Shown here one piece after another: positions 1 to 12,792 of a stretch of DNA of 64,000 bases; position 1 is the stretch's first letter, and each line of letters begins with the position of its first letter. The stretch is from Cladorrhinum sp. PSN259 (taxonomy: Eukaryota; Ascomycota; Sordariomycetes; Sordariales; Podosporaceae), in the NCBI GenBank assembly GCA_033725935.1, contig MU867078.1, positions 310,001-374,000 of the forward strand, read 5' to 3'. The position numbers were made by a program, and so were the translations under genes. The notes under the pieces were generated by a model. The model made no database searches. It had not been told where the DNA came from and saw only the letters and a program-made list of their open reading frames with translations.

Positions 1-1188
1 GCGGGATACTGTGGGGAACATCCTTGTATCTCTTACCTTTTGGTTGGCCTTGATGACGGCAGCAAAGGCCTCGTTGAACTCCCAAACCGCCACATCCTTT
101 GCTGTGATTCCCGCCCTCTGCAGCGCGATGGGCACGGCAGCCGCAGGCGCAATTGGGAAGTCGATCGGATCAACAGCAGCATCAGCCGAGCTGACAATGC
201 GCGCGAGAACTCTCGAGCCCGCACCATACTGTTGCGCAATCTCCTTGCTTCCCAATACGAGCGCACTGGCACCGTCGTTAAGAGTCGAAGAGTTCGCAGC
301 TGTTACCGTTCCGGTTCCGTCGCGAACAAATGCTGGCTTTAGAGTAGGAACCTTGTCAAGCTTGATGTCAAGGTAGCCCTCATCTGTGTCGACAATCGTA
401 TCGCCCTTCCTGCCCTTTACAGTGACAGGGGCGATCTCGTCGGCGAAGGCTTTCGACTTCCATGCCGCTTGGGCCCGCTCGTATGACCGAATGGCATAGG
501 CATCCTGGTCTTCTCTGGAGATTCCATACTTCTTCGCGGTGTTTTCGGCGCAGTTGCCCATATGGAACTGGTCATAGACATCGGTAAGGCCGTCCTTGAT
601 GAGGCCATCCTCCATCTTGATGTGACCGAAAGCAGGCATGCCGCTAGCACGAGGGACATAGTATGGTACTCTCGACATGTTCTCGAAGCCTCCAGCAATC
701 TGAGCATCTGATAGCCCTAATTGAATGTTTTGCGCCGCAAATGTTACAGCCTTCAAACCGGATGCGCACACCTTGTTGATGGTGATAGCCTCGACTCTTG
801 AGGGCAAGCCGGCAAAGATAACAGCTTGCCGTGCTGGTGCTTGGCCGACGGAGCCTTGAAGTACATTTCCCATGTACACATCGGTGATCTTGTCGACAGG
901 TACCTTTGACTTCTCCAGGGCGGACTTGATGGCGACGGCACCGAGCTGTGGCGCAGGAACGCTGACGAAGGAGCCATTGAACTGCGTAGCGCATGTTAGA
1001 ACACCCAGTTAGTTCACAAGGCATGGAAAACACCATACCTTTGCTGTTGGTGTTCGAGAAGCGCTCAAAATGTAGGCATCTCTGATTTCTTTGCGAAGGC
1101 AAGCTTGTGACGAGAACAGCCGAGGTGAGCCGCAGGTCGCAAGTCGCGGCACACGCAGCACCGCGGTTCTAAATTGCCCCGCCATCAT
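1..1188 (-). CDS. ERG10: Acetyl-CoA C-acetyltransferase (thiolase II), mitochondrial type, 3' end cut by window edge
   Basis: Condenses two acetyl-CoA to acetoacetyl-CoA, or runs in reverse in ketone and amino-acid breakdown. Exon 1 (1188-1039, 50 codons) starts at the first of two adjacent ATGs and gives a basic, Ser/Arg-rich N-terminus (RLFSS) resembling a mitochondrial presequence, then the thiolase start ILSASRTPTAK. Intron 982-1038 has a CTAAC branch point. Exon 2 (981-37) has FNGSF, the nucleophilic cysteine in VCASGLKAV, the ENMSRVPYYVPR segment, the NDGASALVLGS segment and WEFNEAFAAV. A GTAAGA donor follows ANQK at position 36, so the His and Cys catalytic motifs of the C-terminus lie beyond the left edge. 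About 365 residues are visible of an expected 420-430. The presequence favours a mitochondrial enzyme over the cytosolic ergosterol-pathway isozyme; that assignment is inference. Confidence 0.93.
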
Positions 1189-2074
1189 GATCGCCCGGGG
1201 GAGAGGATAGGTATTGAAGCAAGACACAAACAACAAGAAGAATCAGAGAAAGACAGGACAGAGCTAAGGAGAACAAAGTCAAGGTGGGCAAGACATAGCC
1301 AAAATATAACGGTCAATCGGCCATCCGAGGGCCAGCCTTTTCTTTTTAAAGGGAGCTCATCCTCTCCAGTGACGGCACTGCTCGGCTTGTGACGGACACA
1401 AGGCACCGGGGGGCGAGGGGTGTTTCTCTGGGGAGGTGGGGCAGGAGGAGGGACCGAGCCTGGGGCAGATGGGTTCCCCCATGTCTTTCCCCCGGCTTTG
1501 GGGACCTCTTCAAGCTTGGAGGCTCCATTTAAAAGCTTGGTGACCTTCCATTTCCATCAACTTTGACAGAAGGCCTTTTTTGTTGATTAGTATGATGTAT
1601 GTATATAATATGTATGCAGGTAAAACACTCACCCTGCCATCAGAAACACCCGATCGCCCGCAGGTCAAAAGCAGGTCCAGCTCCCTTTGTCTGGGAATCG
1701 ATGGATTTCGGTCGAATTGAATGGCGTGTGGCGCTTAATGAATGGCCGGGCCAATTCCCATTCCAGTTGGGTATCGGTATCCGTAGCCGCACGTGCCACT
1801 TGGTTCTGTTTAATCAGCAACAAGCTAAGCTGATTGGCCAAACTCCAAGCCGTCTTCTATCAACTGCATTATTTCGAGACAAGCACCAGCCAGACATTGC
1901 CGCTGACGCCAGTCTGTTGCACCACAACTTCTTCATTTACGGTCCCCCTTTTCCATCGTCTTTTAAACTCACCAGCCCAGCGCCGGTCTTCATCGTAGAC
2001 CGATTTTCTATTTCTACGTAAACAATAAACGCTTGCAACTTGCTACTTTTTCATCGACCGACCCCTCAGGAACC
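1189..2074. other. Divergent intergenic region between thiolase and RAD6
   Basis: This stretch separates two genes that point away from each other, so it must hold both promoters and both 5' leaders. I see no convincing coding sequence. Open frames here, including one of about 140 codons at 1599-2021, have no recognisable motif and no splice logic. A pyrimidine-rich run precedes the RAD6 start, as is usual in fungal leaders. Confidence 0.6.
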
Positions 2075-2770
2075 ATGTCGACTTCCGCCCGTCGCCGTCT
2101 CATGAGAGACTTCAAGGTGCGCACAAATATACGCGTTGGATCATCAGGATTTTTGATATTGACACCGACTTTTATTATCCAGCGCATGCAAACCGATCCT
2201 CCAGCCGGCGTCTCCGCATCCCCCGTTCCCGACAATGTCATGACATGGTGAGGAGATTCCGACATCGTTCCTCCTGCGAGCCAAGTATCTGGCAAAACCC
2301 AACAGCAATGGCTAACCACAAACATACAATTCAGGAACGCCGTCATCATCGGACCCGCTGATACCCCTTTCGAAGATGGGACATTTCGCCTTGTGATGCA
2401 TTTTGAAGAGCAATACCCGAACAAGCCGCCTTCTGTCAAATTCATCAGCCAGATGTTCCACCCAAACGTGTACGCGACCGGAGAGCTGTGCCTTGATATT
2501 CTTCAGAATCGTTGGAGTCCAACATACGACGTCGCAGCTATTCTTACAAGCATTCAGAGGTGTGTACAGATATGATGGATATTGAGAATGGCAGATCACC
2601 ACGGCGATCGATACAGATATCGGCTAACACGCGATGCTGTCCACAGCTTGCTTAACGACCCGAATACCGGATCCCCCGCCAATGTGGAGGCTTCCAACCT
2701 TTACAAGGACAACCGGAAGGAGTACACCAAGAGAGTTCGGGAAACGGTCGAGAAGAGCTGGGACGATTAG
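2075..2770 (+). CDS. RAD6: Ubiquitin-conjugating enzyme E2, RAD6/UBC2 family
   Basis: E2 enzyme that, with RAD18 or BRE1 type E3 ligases, ubiquitinates PCNA in post-replication repair and histone H2B in chromatin (family knowledge). Four exons: 2075-2116, 2183-2247, 2335-2559 and 2647-2770, giving 151 residues, the usual length in filamentous ascomycetes. The N-terminus MSTSARRRLMRDFK is the RAD6 hallmark. The catalytic cysteine lies in ATGELCLDILQNRWSPTYD, and HPNVY sits just before it. The protein ends in KSWDD without the long acidic tail of yeast Rad6. Introns 2 and 3 have textbook GCTAAC branch points; intron 1 has the less common donor GTGCGC. The ortholog in Neurospora is known as mus-8. 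Confidence 0.97.
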
Positions 2771-4221
2771 AGCATAGGCAATGGTAACGGCAGCAGCATG
2801 GATCGGAATGACCTGACTTTAGGGATTTTAATGATCGGAGAGCAGTATGGCTTCTTCTTTTCTTTTACTTGGGATATTACACTGTCAGTCTGTCGACTTG
2901 CTGGTGGCGGAGGGATGGTCTAGGCTTGGGATGGCGAAGCGGGGTTTCTGGAATTTTGGCCACTTTCGTACATTACAGCATTTGGGACGGGCATCATCGT
3001 TTCTTCTGGCGTTTGTTGAAACTACAATAATCTCATGGGTTTAGTTCGCAAGAACACAACAACACAAGGTGTTCATCGCATTGGCGTCATCATTTCCATC
3101 ATTTCTTAGGAGCTGGGCATGTTTTGGTAAGCCAAAGAGGGGTCTAAAGGGAGAATAGCGAACAGTGGGGTGGGAATGGAGTCGAGATCCACTCATCAGT
3201 CTCATCAAACATTCGTCCCATAACCTTTCACTGTCCCAAAGCGTCGATGCATGTATGTACGTTGGATGAGTGAATCAGACTTGCAAGCTCAATAGTACGG
3301 ATTTGGATTCTGTACATCCTGACCGTTTTCAGATGTTGAAGCTGCAAGGTCAGGTAGCCCAAGTCACCAACGAGGCATCCCTACATACGGTAGGGCAGCT
3401 TCGGTTTGGGCATGTAGCTTGAGTTAGCTTAGTAGGTCTTTTGTAGCTTCTAACCATGCCACTTTAATGCTTTGCTGTCCTGCAACATTTGAGTGTGCAG
3501 CTTTTCGTCTGTACTCGCGAGGCACGGAAAGTCTCATCAGAGAGTGGCATTGACGAGAAGAGATGACGGGAGATCTGGTGTGGGATCTTTGAGTTTAACC
3601 TTGCAGATTCCGGGCCCCGTCAGGGCATGTACAGTACCTATTCAACCCCATGAAACGCTGCGTCCGCTGAAGCACCGACCGCGAAGCTAGCGCGTCATTC
3701 AACACACTCCAGCGGATGGGCAGTAAAACCTCGGCCTTCTGCCGTGCACAACGCCCCCCTCCCCCCCTCTCTGCCCCTGACCGCCTTGTCGCCTTCGTTA
3801 CCCCACCAGTCCCTGACGATATTCCAGAACCTTGAACGATCTTTAGATTCATACATCCTGCGAAGGTGGTCGTTTCAGGATTCACTTGGCCCGGGAAATT
3901 CTACCGTTGCCCGTTGGCCTTTTCCCTTCATTTCCGTTCACCCATTACCTAACTGAATGCATACCTAACCTACCTTACCACCTTACCCTACCTTACTACC
4001 TAACCACATAGACAGGCCACAGCCAACCGACGACACACGGACGACGACGACGACGACGACGACGTTCAACACCGACACCGACGGCATATCTTACTTGGTT
4101 ACTCCCTCGAGAGCTCTTGTCGCCGACATCGCCTCTTCTTCTTCTAAAAGCTCCCCCACGGTCCCAACTTCCATGAACTTGCGCTTCCCGGAAGCGCGGG
4201 AAGCGGACAATAGCAGTCAAC
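2771..4221. other. Intergenic region and kinesin promoter/5' leader
   Basis: No coding sequence recognised. The part near 3961-4010 is a run of ACCTAACC/ACCTTACC-like units, followed by eight copies of ACG at 4041-4064. Both lie in what should be the kinesin promoter or 5' leader. The rest holds the RAD6 3' UTR and unremarkable sequence. Confidence 0.55.
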
Positions 4222-7167
4222 ATGTCGAACGCAAATAGTATCAAGGTGGTGGCTCGGTTTCGACCGCAAAATCGCATCGAAATCGAGTCGGGCGGTCAGC
4301 CCATTGTCAGTTTCCAGGGTCAAGATACGTGTTCCGTCGATGTGAGTCAAAATCTGGAATGAAATATGCAGCAGCCCGCCTTTGGCTAACGCACGTTTCC
4401 GTCGGTCTCTTCTAGTCCAAAGAGGCGCAGGGTTCTTTCACGTTTGACCGCGTCTTTGATATGTCATGCAAGCAATCAGACATCTTCGATTTCTCTATCA
4501 AACCCACTGTTGACGATATCCTCAACGGCTACAATGGAACCGTCTTCGCCTACGGCCAGACGGGTGCCGGTAAATCGTACACCATGATGGGCACCAACAT
4601 AGACGACGAAAACGGAAAGGGTGTTATTCCCAGAATAGTCGAGCAGATATTTACAAATATCCTGTCGAGCGCCGCCAACATCGAGTACACGGTGCGGGTG
4701 AGCTACATGGAGATCTACATGGAGCGCATCCGTGATCTCCTCGCCCCACAAAACGACAACCTGCCAGTCCACGAGGAAAAGAACAGGGGCGTCTACGTCA
4801 AGGGTCTCCTCGAGATTTACGTCTCGAGCGTACAGGAAGTCTTTGAGGTCATGAGGAGAGGTGGTAATGCGAGAGCGGTTGCTGCGACAAACATGAACCA
4901 GGAATCCTCCCGTTCCCACTCGATCTTCGTCATTACCATCACCCAAAAAAACGTCGAAACAGGCTCAGCAAAAAGTGGTCAACTTTTCCTGGTCGATTTG
5001 GCAGGTTCCGAAAAGGTTGGCAAGACAGGCGCCAGTGGTCAGACTCTGGAAGAAGCAAAAAAGATCAACAAGAGTTTGAGTGCTCTGGGCATGGTTATCA
5101 ACTCTTTGACCGACGGCAAATCATCACACGTTCCCTACAGAGACTCGAAACTCACCCGTATTCTTCAGGAATCTTTGGGTGGTAACAGCCGGACAACTCT
5201 TATTATTAACTGCTCGCCCTCCAGCTACAACGATGCCGAAACCCTCAGCACCCTGCGCTTTGGTATGCGAGCCAAATCTATCAAGAACAAAGCCAAGGTC
5301 AACGCCGAGCTCAGTCCTGCCGAGCTCAAGTTTATGCTTGCCAAAGCCAAGACACAAATCACCAGTTTCGAGAATTACATCGTCAATCTGGAGAGCGAGG
5401 TTCAATTATGGCGTGCGGGAGACCCTGTACCAAAGGAGAAGTGGGTTCCACCTCTTTCTGCGGACGGTGTATCAGGCGCAAAGGCCGAAGCAAGACAACC
5501 ACAACGGCCTGCAACTCCTTCCCGGTTACTGGACAACAGAGCCGGTGCCGAAACACCAGCAATCTCCGAGCGGGCTGGTACTCCTGGCTTACCACTGGAC
5601 AAGGACGAGCGGGAAGAATTTCTCCGCCGCGACAACGAACTCCAAGACCAGCTTGCCGAGAAGGAGACACAGGTGGCAAACATTGAGAGGCAGTTGCGTG
5701 AGACAAAAGAAGAGCTCTCGATCCTAAAAGAGCATGACGCAAAGCTTGGAAAAGAAAATGAAAGACTTACCAGCGAGTCCAACGAGTTCAAGATGCAGCT
5801 CGAGAGGCTAGCTTTTGAGAATAAAGAGGCGCAGATTACGATGGACGGTTTGAAGGATGCCAACTCGGAACTCACCGTTGAGTTGGACGAGGTCAAGCAG
5901 CAGATGCTCGACATGAAGATGAGCGCCAAGGAGACGAGCGCGGTTCTTGACGAAAAGGAGAAGAAAAAGGCCGAGAAGATGGCCAAGATGCTTGCTGGCT
6001 TCGATCTTAGCGGGGATGTTTTCAGCGAGAATGAGCGATCAGTGTCCGATGCAATTGCGCAAATAGATGCTCTCTTTGAGCTTGCCTCAACCGGCGATCC
6101 CATTCCGCCTGACGACCTCAAAGCACTTAAGGAGAAGCTTCTTGAGGTCCAGGGCTTCGTCCGACAGGCCGAACTCACATCTTTCAGCGCTGCTTCTGCC
6201 GAGGCCGAGGCTCAGAAGCGCATCGAGCTCGAGTCCCGGCTCGAGGCCCTCCAGCAGGAGCATGCAGATATCCTCTCCCGCAACCTGGATGAGGCTGACA
6301 AGGAGGAGGTCAAGGCTCTGCTTGCCAAGACGCTCTCTGATAAGTCAAGCACCCAGGCCGAGCTTGTTCAGGGTCTGAAGGCCGATCTCACTGCTCGAGC
6401 GGCAGAGAATGATCGCCTTAAGGCTGTGGTCGACGACCTCCAACGCCGCGTCAAAACCAACAGCGGCGCCGTGCCAATGGCGAACGGCAAGACTGTTCAG
6501 CAGCAGCTGGCCGAGTTCGACGTGATGAAGAAGAGCCTGATGCGCGACCTACAGAACAGGTGCGAGCGGGTGGTTGAGTTGGAGATTTCTCTAGACGAGA
6601 CAAGGGAGCAGTACAATAACGTGCTGAGGAGCAGCAACAACCGAGCGCAGCAAAAGAAGATGGCATTTTTGGAGAGGAACCTCGAGCAGCTTACGCAGGT
6701 GCAGAGGCAGCTCGTCGAACAAAACTCTGCGCTCAAGAAGGAGGTGGCTATCGCGGAGCGCAAGCTCATCGCTCGCAACGAGCGGATCCAGAGCCTGGAG
6801 AGCCTGCTGCAGGAGAGCCAGGAGAAGATGGCGCAGGCTAACCACAAGTACGTTTCTTGCCTATGGCACTTTTTGAGGACTTTGCTGATTCTATTGCAAT
6901 TTTTTTCACCGCGTTTACAGGTTCGAAGTTCAGCTCGCCGCCGTCAAGGACAGACTGGAAGCCGCCAAGGCGGGAAGCACACGAGGGCTTCCCGGATCGC
7001 CGACTGGCTTCGGTGGCGCGTTCAATATCGGTAGCAGGATTGCTAAGCCCTTGAGGGGAGGTGGTGATAGTACCTCTGCGGCGCCGAATCATCCTACAAT
7101 TGCTAGTCTGCAGCAGCAGAGCACGCCGACTGAGAATAAGAGATCGAGCTGGTTTTTTAAGAATTAG
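4222..7167 (+). CDS. nkin: Conventional kinesin heavy chain (kinesin-1, fungal Nkin type)
   Basis: Plus-end microtubule motor that moves vesicles and other cargo along hyphae. Three exons (4222-4341, 4416-6847, 6921-7167) give 932 residues, close to Neurospora Nkin. The N-terminal motor domain (about 1-330) has the P-loop GQTGAGKSYT near residue 88, switch I NQESSRSHSIF near 200, switch II DLAGSEKVGKTGA near 234, and NKSLSALG. Long coiled-coil segments follow from about residue 390 to 860, rich in heptads of E, K and L. The tail contains RIAKPLRGG near residue 889, matching the IAK autoinhibitory motif of kinesin-1. Introns are 74 and 73 nt, the first with a GGCTAAC branch point. Fungal kinesin-1 works without light chains (family knowledge). 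Confidence 0.97.
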
Positions 7168-9113
7168 AGTGGGGGTTGGGAGTGGGAGTTCATTAGATGG
7201 CAAGAAGAAGAAAAAAAGAAAGGGGTATATGTTGTCATGGTCTATATTTCCTCTCGCAATGTTTGAATGTTTGGTCGCCCGGTTCAGTTGGGAGTGGCGT
7301 GGGCGGGCGCGGACGGGCGGATTCATTGGAAGTGGTGTAAACATGGACTCTCTTGGACTTTTTTTTTGCATGTAGAAAGAGAAGTAAATGACATGAGTTG
7401 GGTGATGGATGAATGATGTTGAGAGGGTTGGGTTGGGGGGTTGTTTTGGAGCGGATATTTTGTTGTTTGACCAAAACACACATACATATATGATGTAAAA
7501 ATGACCTTTTGCGATGCTATACCCCAATCTTTTCTTGACTCGAATTTGCATTTCAGTATCTTGGGGGGTTTTTTTGGGTTTTTTTTTGGTTGGGTTTTTG
7601 GGGGCCTTTTGTTTTGCTTCTCGTTTCTTGATATTTCTGGTAAAGTTGAGGACAGAGGAGCCGGAAGTACGGAAATAAGATATAGATGGGTATAGATATA
7701 GATGTATACAAAGGGACGTTAATGAGGAAGATGGAGAAAAAAAGAAGAAAAAAAGAAGAAAAAAACTCTCCGTACTGAACCAACCTCCCATGTTCTGATC
7801 TGTCAATACAATTTAGTCTAAAAACCCAGAGTGTTGGTTCGCTATGATAGTAATCGAGTGGTATTTATTTATTTTTTTAAAAATAAAAAATAAAAAAAAA
7901 GATTCTACATACCTATCATGGTCTCCAATTCTGGGGGGCGGTGGATGGTAGGTACATGTCTCGTATATATATATATATTTATGTATTATTAGATTCCAAC
8001 GAGGGATTCATTCGAAGACTGGAATGTGACCTCGGATTTTCATCGTTGAGATGCATATAATTGGATACGAAAGAAGTATTGCTCCCAAGTCCGTCAGTCC
8101 GTCCGGAGGGAGCGCGGGAATATGCTTGCCATCTCGCTTGCAGTTGGTACTCCCCCGTCTTTCGGCCGAAACTTTACTACAAGTACTTCACATCATCTCA
8201 CTCTGCACCTCGTATTTGATGTTCTTTTTTTTCTTTTTTCCTTCGTCAATCATCTTCATTTTCATATTCCGAAACTCGTATGTCTGTCTGTCTGTCTGTC
8301 TCGCACTCTTCCACATCCCGTCCTCGACAAAGAGCTAGCTTATTAGAAAGCTTCCCAGAAGGTGGTTTGCTCGTCTGCGTCCCACCCGTTTCCTCAAACC
8401 CGAAAATTTTGTGTTTTCCCTTCTCCCACCTCGCTGATTCCATTCAATCAAAAATCCAATCCAAATTTCTTTTAACAAAGTGTATCCCACCAAACACATA
8501 TATATATATATCTCTTTCAAAACAACACCAAACAAGTTTCCCGTCCAACAACTGAGATTTCCGAAACAAAAATAGGTAAGAACCAACATTCAAGAACACC
8601 ATGAATTCTCAAAGGGGTATAATCGCTGGAATAAAAGAATAAAGGTTGCAAAAAGTGCAAATAATAAGCAAAGGGTATGTCGTTCGCTCGCGAAAAGATA
8701 AGGCAAAGCTGGCGAAGAAGAGAATAATAACAATCGAAAAAGGTTCGAAGAAAATATAAGTCGAGAAGCACTGGCGTGGCATCGATGCAGCGATCAGGTG
8801 CGCGCCACTTCGAAATATCAATAAACACTAATAGCCGAACCGTAGTTGTTGGTCGTGCTGGCGGTTGGCGGTAATATAAACAATAAGGTAAAGGCAATAA
8901 AGGGTATGTACAAAGCCATTCGAGTGTCGTGTGTTCGTCATTGGCGTATATGCGTGTAAAAAATGTTGGTGTCGAAGAATCGAAAGGCTAATAAACTTCC
9001 CTGGTGGGAAAGTGAAAGAAGTTCAAAAAGATGTGTCGGAAGGGGACTGCAGCCAAAATCCCATGTCGAATATCTACAGCGAATTAAATCGAAACGGGGG
9101 CTTTTCTTGTCGC
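7168..9113. other. Convergent intergenic region, low-complexity
   Basis: Lies between two convergent genes and holds both 3' UTRs. It has long T/G-rich runs near 7560-7610, an A-rich run near 7870-7900, a short TA run near 7963-7978 and a TGTC tetranucleotide repeat at about 8281-8301. No gene recognised. A long minus-strand open frame over 6838-7806 overlaps the kinesin end and is a chance product of low-complexity sequence. Confidence 0.6.
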
Positions 9114-10685
9114 TTAGTAAAGGGCAGCGGCAGCGACGAGGGCAACAACAAGGCCGGCTATGGCGCTTCCATGTTGATCGGCAGCTCCCCCCTCGTTGCT
9201 GGGCTTGGGTGCCGCCGCAAGAGCTGTGGAATCGGCGGTGCCGGTCGCCTCAGCCGCCTCGGGGGTAGGGGTTGGGGTCTCCACGTCATAGTAGATGGTT
9301 GAACCAGCCACCTCCTCTTCGATGAACATGCCTCCGACGAAGAGGGTGGTCTTGACCTTGGGAGCGACAGAGTACGAAGAAGGACGATACTTCCTGGTTG
9401 TGGTCGGGGAGCGGTCACCACCAGCAGAGGTAGTGGCAGCTTCAGTGGCGCTTGGGGTGGGCTTCGCAACTGAAGGGGTGGGAGTATCCTTCGACTCCTC
9501 CTCCTCCTCATCGTCGCTCTGCTCTGGCTCTGGCTCTGGGGAAGGCTCAGGCTTAGACTTAGTCGGCTCGGGCTTTGGAGAGGGAGCGGGCTCACCCGAC
9601 GACCCGTCGGTGTTGAAGACAACGATCTCGGCCTGGCCGCCACTGGGAACGGTGACGACGCAGAAATCAGCGCCGCCCACTCCCTTAGCAGAAACAGGGC
9701 TCGTCACCGAGCCTACACCACCCTTTGAAGGGTCGATAGCGCAAGGCAGACCGTTGCAACCACCACCAGGGCACTTAATCTCAAGACCATACTGGGGCGT
9801 GTCTTTGGCCAAGTCTGGGGTATTCAACCACTCTGGGTTCCAAGCAATCTTGACGAATGTCTGACCATCAGACATCGTGTTCGCACCGGCGACATACGGG
9901 CTCCAGTTGCCGATGGGCTCGCTGATCACTCCCCAGACGCAACCTTTCGAGGCGGAGATACCAGGTGCGTTTACGTAGTAGCTGTCGGAGTTAGCACCAA
10001 GACACATCTGAGTTACAAGGTTTTATACTTACTGAGCAGCAGTTCCAGCCCAGTATGATGAATCAGGGACAGCAAGGACAGCGCTGTCTGAGACATCAGT
10101 AGGGATAATCATGGCCTCGTTACCAGGAAGGACGGTTTGGCAGAATGAAACGATGCTGCCGGCATTGTTCACAGCCTTGACTGCACCAGAGCCCTCAACA
10201 CAGAGAGGGGACTCCTTGAAGGGCTTCTCGAGCTTGCCGTTGTTGCAGTACAAACCGCCATACTACGAAATATTGTCAATATCTCTGGAACCGACTTTAT
10301 TCTGGTAGCGGCAACAACTTACCATCGAATCCGGATAGCTATACCCAGTACCGGGCTTCCATTGTGCCATAACCTTGCCAGACTTGCAAGCAAGAGGACA
10401 CCACTTTCCATCTTCGCAAGGCTCATCCGGGCTCATTGCGAAGCCGTTGTTAACGTCTCCGGGGACATGGACGAGATCTGGATCTTCTGGAAGTTGGCAG
10501 GCCACCTTTCTTGGCTTGATCTGACCGATCGGCGCGTCTGCGGGGTGGCTGTGGATTGCCTTCTTTGCATGTTGCTGGTGAGCATGTCGGTGGGCACTGT
10601 GGCCGCGATCTGCCAGGACAGGCTGTGTGGAGAACAGAAGCGAGGCGGAGCCGAGAGCGGCCTGAAGTGTGGTTGAGATTCTCAT
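9114..10685 (-). CDS. SUN-family (GH132-like) cell wall protein with predicted GPI anchor
   Basis: SUN proteins act in the wall during septation and morphogenesis and bind beta-glucan (family knowledge). Three exons read leftwards (10685-10323, 10262-10033, 9981-9114) give 486 residues. Residues 1-25 form a signal peptide. The SUN signature is clear: a Cys-x5-Cys-x3-Cys cluster (CEDGKWC, then CPLAC), then YGGLYC, SFCQTVLPGNEAM, SSYWAGTAA, GCVWG and NWSPYVAGAN. The last intron (9982-10032) was placed at a GCTAAC branch and CAG acceptor because it alone joins WAGTAA in frame to YYVNAPG. A Pro/Ser/Glu/Asp-rich linker follows, and the protein ends in a hydrophobic segment (IAGLVVALVAAAALY) typical of a GPI signal. 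Many SUN proteins are soluble or loosely wall-bound, so the anchor is notable. Confidence 0.92.
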
Positions 10686-12792
10686 GGTCGACGAGAGATC
10701 TGAGGGTGGGAGGAGCTGTGTGTGTCTCTGGACGCGTCCAAGAAAGAGAGAGAATGTGAGCTCCGGCTGGGAAATCCTGGACTCGGCCGATTTTCAAACT
10801 TCGGTCAGATTAAGTCGTGCTTTTTTCAACAACAGCGCATAGCGGTCAAAAGAGTGTGTCGGCCCTTTTCCTTCTGTCACTGAACCCAAGGTGATTATAG
10901 TCGTCTTTCGTTGGACGTGGTCGTCGTCGGCAGCACAGAAGGACAACAACACAACGCGGTGACCAGGACCTAGAGAAGGAACGAAAAGGAGAAAAGATGG
11001 TGAGTGGAAGAAGACGAAAATGGACGATGCACGCAGGTTGTCGTGCTCCATGCTTTCTGGGGCACCTGGGGACACGGGTGGATTGGCCAACAGGAGGATC
11101 CAGCAGGCGTTCGAGGCCGTCTGCAACTCCATCTCGATAGCCTCTCGGAGCAGGCCAATCAGAGGTGCAGCCGCCTCCGGTTCCTGGGAGCTTCATCTCG
11201 GCAGAGAGACGCAGAAGGGTTGCTTCGGCAGGGTCTCGCCAGGAACAGGAGCATCGGCCACTGAAAACTGCTCGAGCTAGGCCGCATACGGTCTGACGAA
11301 ATGAGTTCTCCAAGACGTTTTTTCTCGTACCCCTGTCCCGCCTTTGGAGCACTGTGGGAATTAAACTCTCCTGCCTGTCAGGCTACTGCAAGGGGGAACC
11401 TTAGTTTCGATTGGCAGCTTCCGCTGTTTTTTGTCATTTTGTTCTGTTCAAGTTTTCCAAATTCCTTTCTTTTCTCTCCACACACCGCGGGAACAACCGA
11501 CCAAGATGGGAGATCAGTCACCGTGCATCAAGCAACTCTTGGGGAAATTGGAGTTTGCAGAGCCCAATATACCCTTGCAAATCCATCTATGGTTTGTTAT
11601 CTCCATTTTGTCAAACTTGTGTCAACTTTGAGTTTTGAAATCCGACAGGTCTGTGAAACAATCGTGGGACGAGATGCGGATGGATATTCTTGGACGGCTA
11701 CGCCTCAAAAGAAGGATTTCTGTGTCTCCTGCATCTTCCAGTGCGACATGCGTCATATGGCTCGCTGTGGCTTGCACCACCGACGTGGTGCCGTTGGATT
11801 ATGCACTTGCAAAAGAAAACGCGCCTGATATCTTGTTTGTTTTTCGACGTCCCGTCCGCTGCACTCATATGTTAGGTTTGTTATGAGATTATAATCTTAT
11901 CGCAATCAATCTCTGACCTGGACTATTTCCCATCGGACACGCACCATTGATGTTGATCCCTATATCACAAATCATAACATCATTCTCCCTGTCTTTAAAA
12001 CCCTTTTTGTCAGCTTCATGTCAGACGGGTGGCTAAAGTTCAGCGGCAGTTGGCGAGATTCATGGAATTTCGCGGAGCGGCACAAATATGGAACTCAAGC
12101 CAACTGTCAGAACTGAATCTCTTTTTCTCTCTGTGTGTGTTTTCCTCATTGGGCGCTGGTCGCTTGCTTTGCTGTGCCATTGGGTCGGTAACAGGGCAAA
12201 GTCTTGTCCCGCGGCCCGCGATCCCATCCCATCTCTTGTGTAATCTTGGCAGAAAACTGGTTTGGGCCTTCTTTGGCCAGATGAAGTGAATGAGCGAAAG
12301 AAAGTTTCGTTTCTTGTTTCGGGTCTTGGGATGTGGCCTTCCGGTCCGGGATGCAGGGGATCGGGTGCCTTATGGCAAGATGATGGGATGGCCACAGTAT
12401 GAGGGTATGAGGGGAGGAGGGAGGCAAGGTTAGATTACACGCAGTTGTCATTCAAGTTTTTGGTACATTGTGACGGTAGCTAGTAGTGCCCTAGAATAGT
12501 CACAGGAATACAGAGCCGTAGGTCTTAAAATAGTAGACTGAAGAAGGAAAGGAAGGAAAGCCGAAGGTTTTGACTGGCTTGCGCACAGGCCACCTTGCAG
12601 GTGGGGCTCTGCTGCAGACCCACATCCTTCCTTATCAACGCTCTCTAATCTAATCTGCAGGTCACGTGCCAGACCGTGACATACAGTATAAAAAACATTA
12701 GAGTTAGACAAAGTATATAAATCACACCAGCAATGAAACATAATAACTCTTCAAAATGGACGAAGTGCAATTCAAAGAACTACATTACCGAG
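10686..12792. other. Intergenic region upstream of the SUN gene
   Basis: This holds the SUN gene promoter. No gene is recognised. A small ORF starting at 11505 can be joined across a GTTTGT...GACAG pseudo-intron to a second frame ending near 11886, but the product matches nothing I know and the intron lacks a branch point. The remainder shows no long structure. Confidence 0.5.

Noticed and set aside
3961..4010. CCTAACC-like units considered as an interstitial telomere repeat
   Set aside because: Units are irregular and do not form TTAGGG arrays; more likely promoter low-complexity sequence.
6838..7806. 322-codon minus-strand frame over the kinesin 3' end
   Set aside because: Antisense shadow of the kinesin tail and low-complexity 3' UTR.
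10008..10032. A 25-nt intron ending at CTCAG in the SUN gene
   Set aside because: Too short and out of frame; the 51-nt intron ending at 9982 has a CTAAC branch and restores the family sequence.
11505..11886. Possible two-exon small gene
   Set aside because: The putative intron lacks a branch point and the joined product resembles nothing known.
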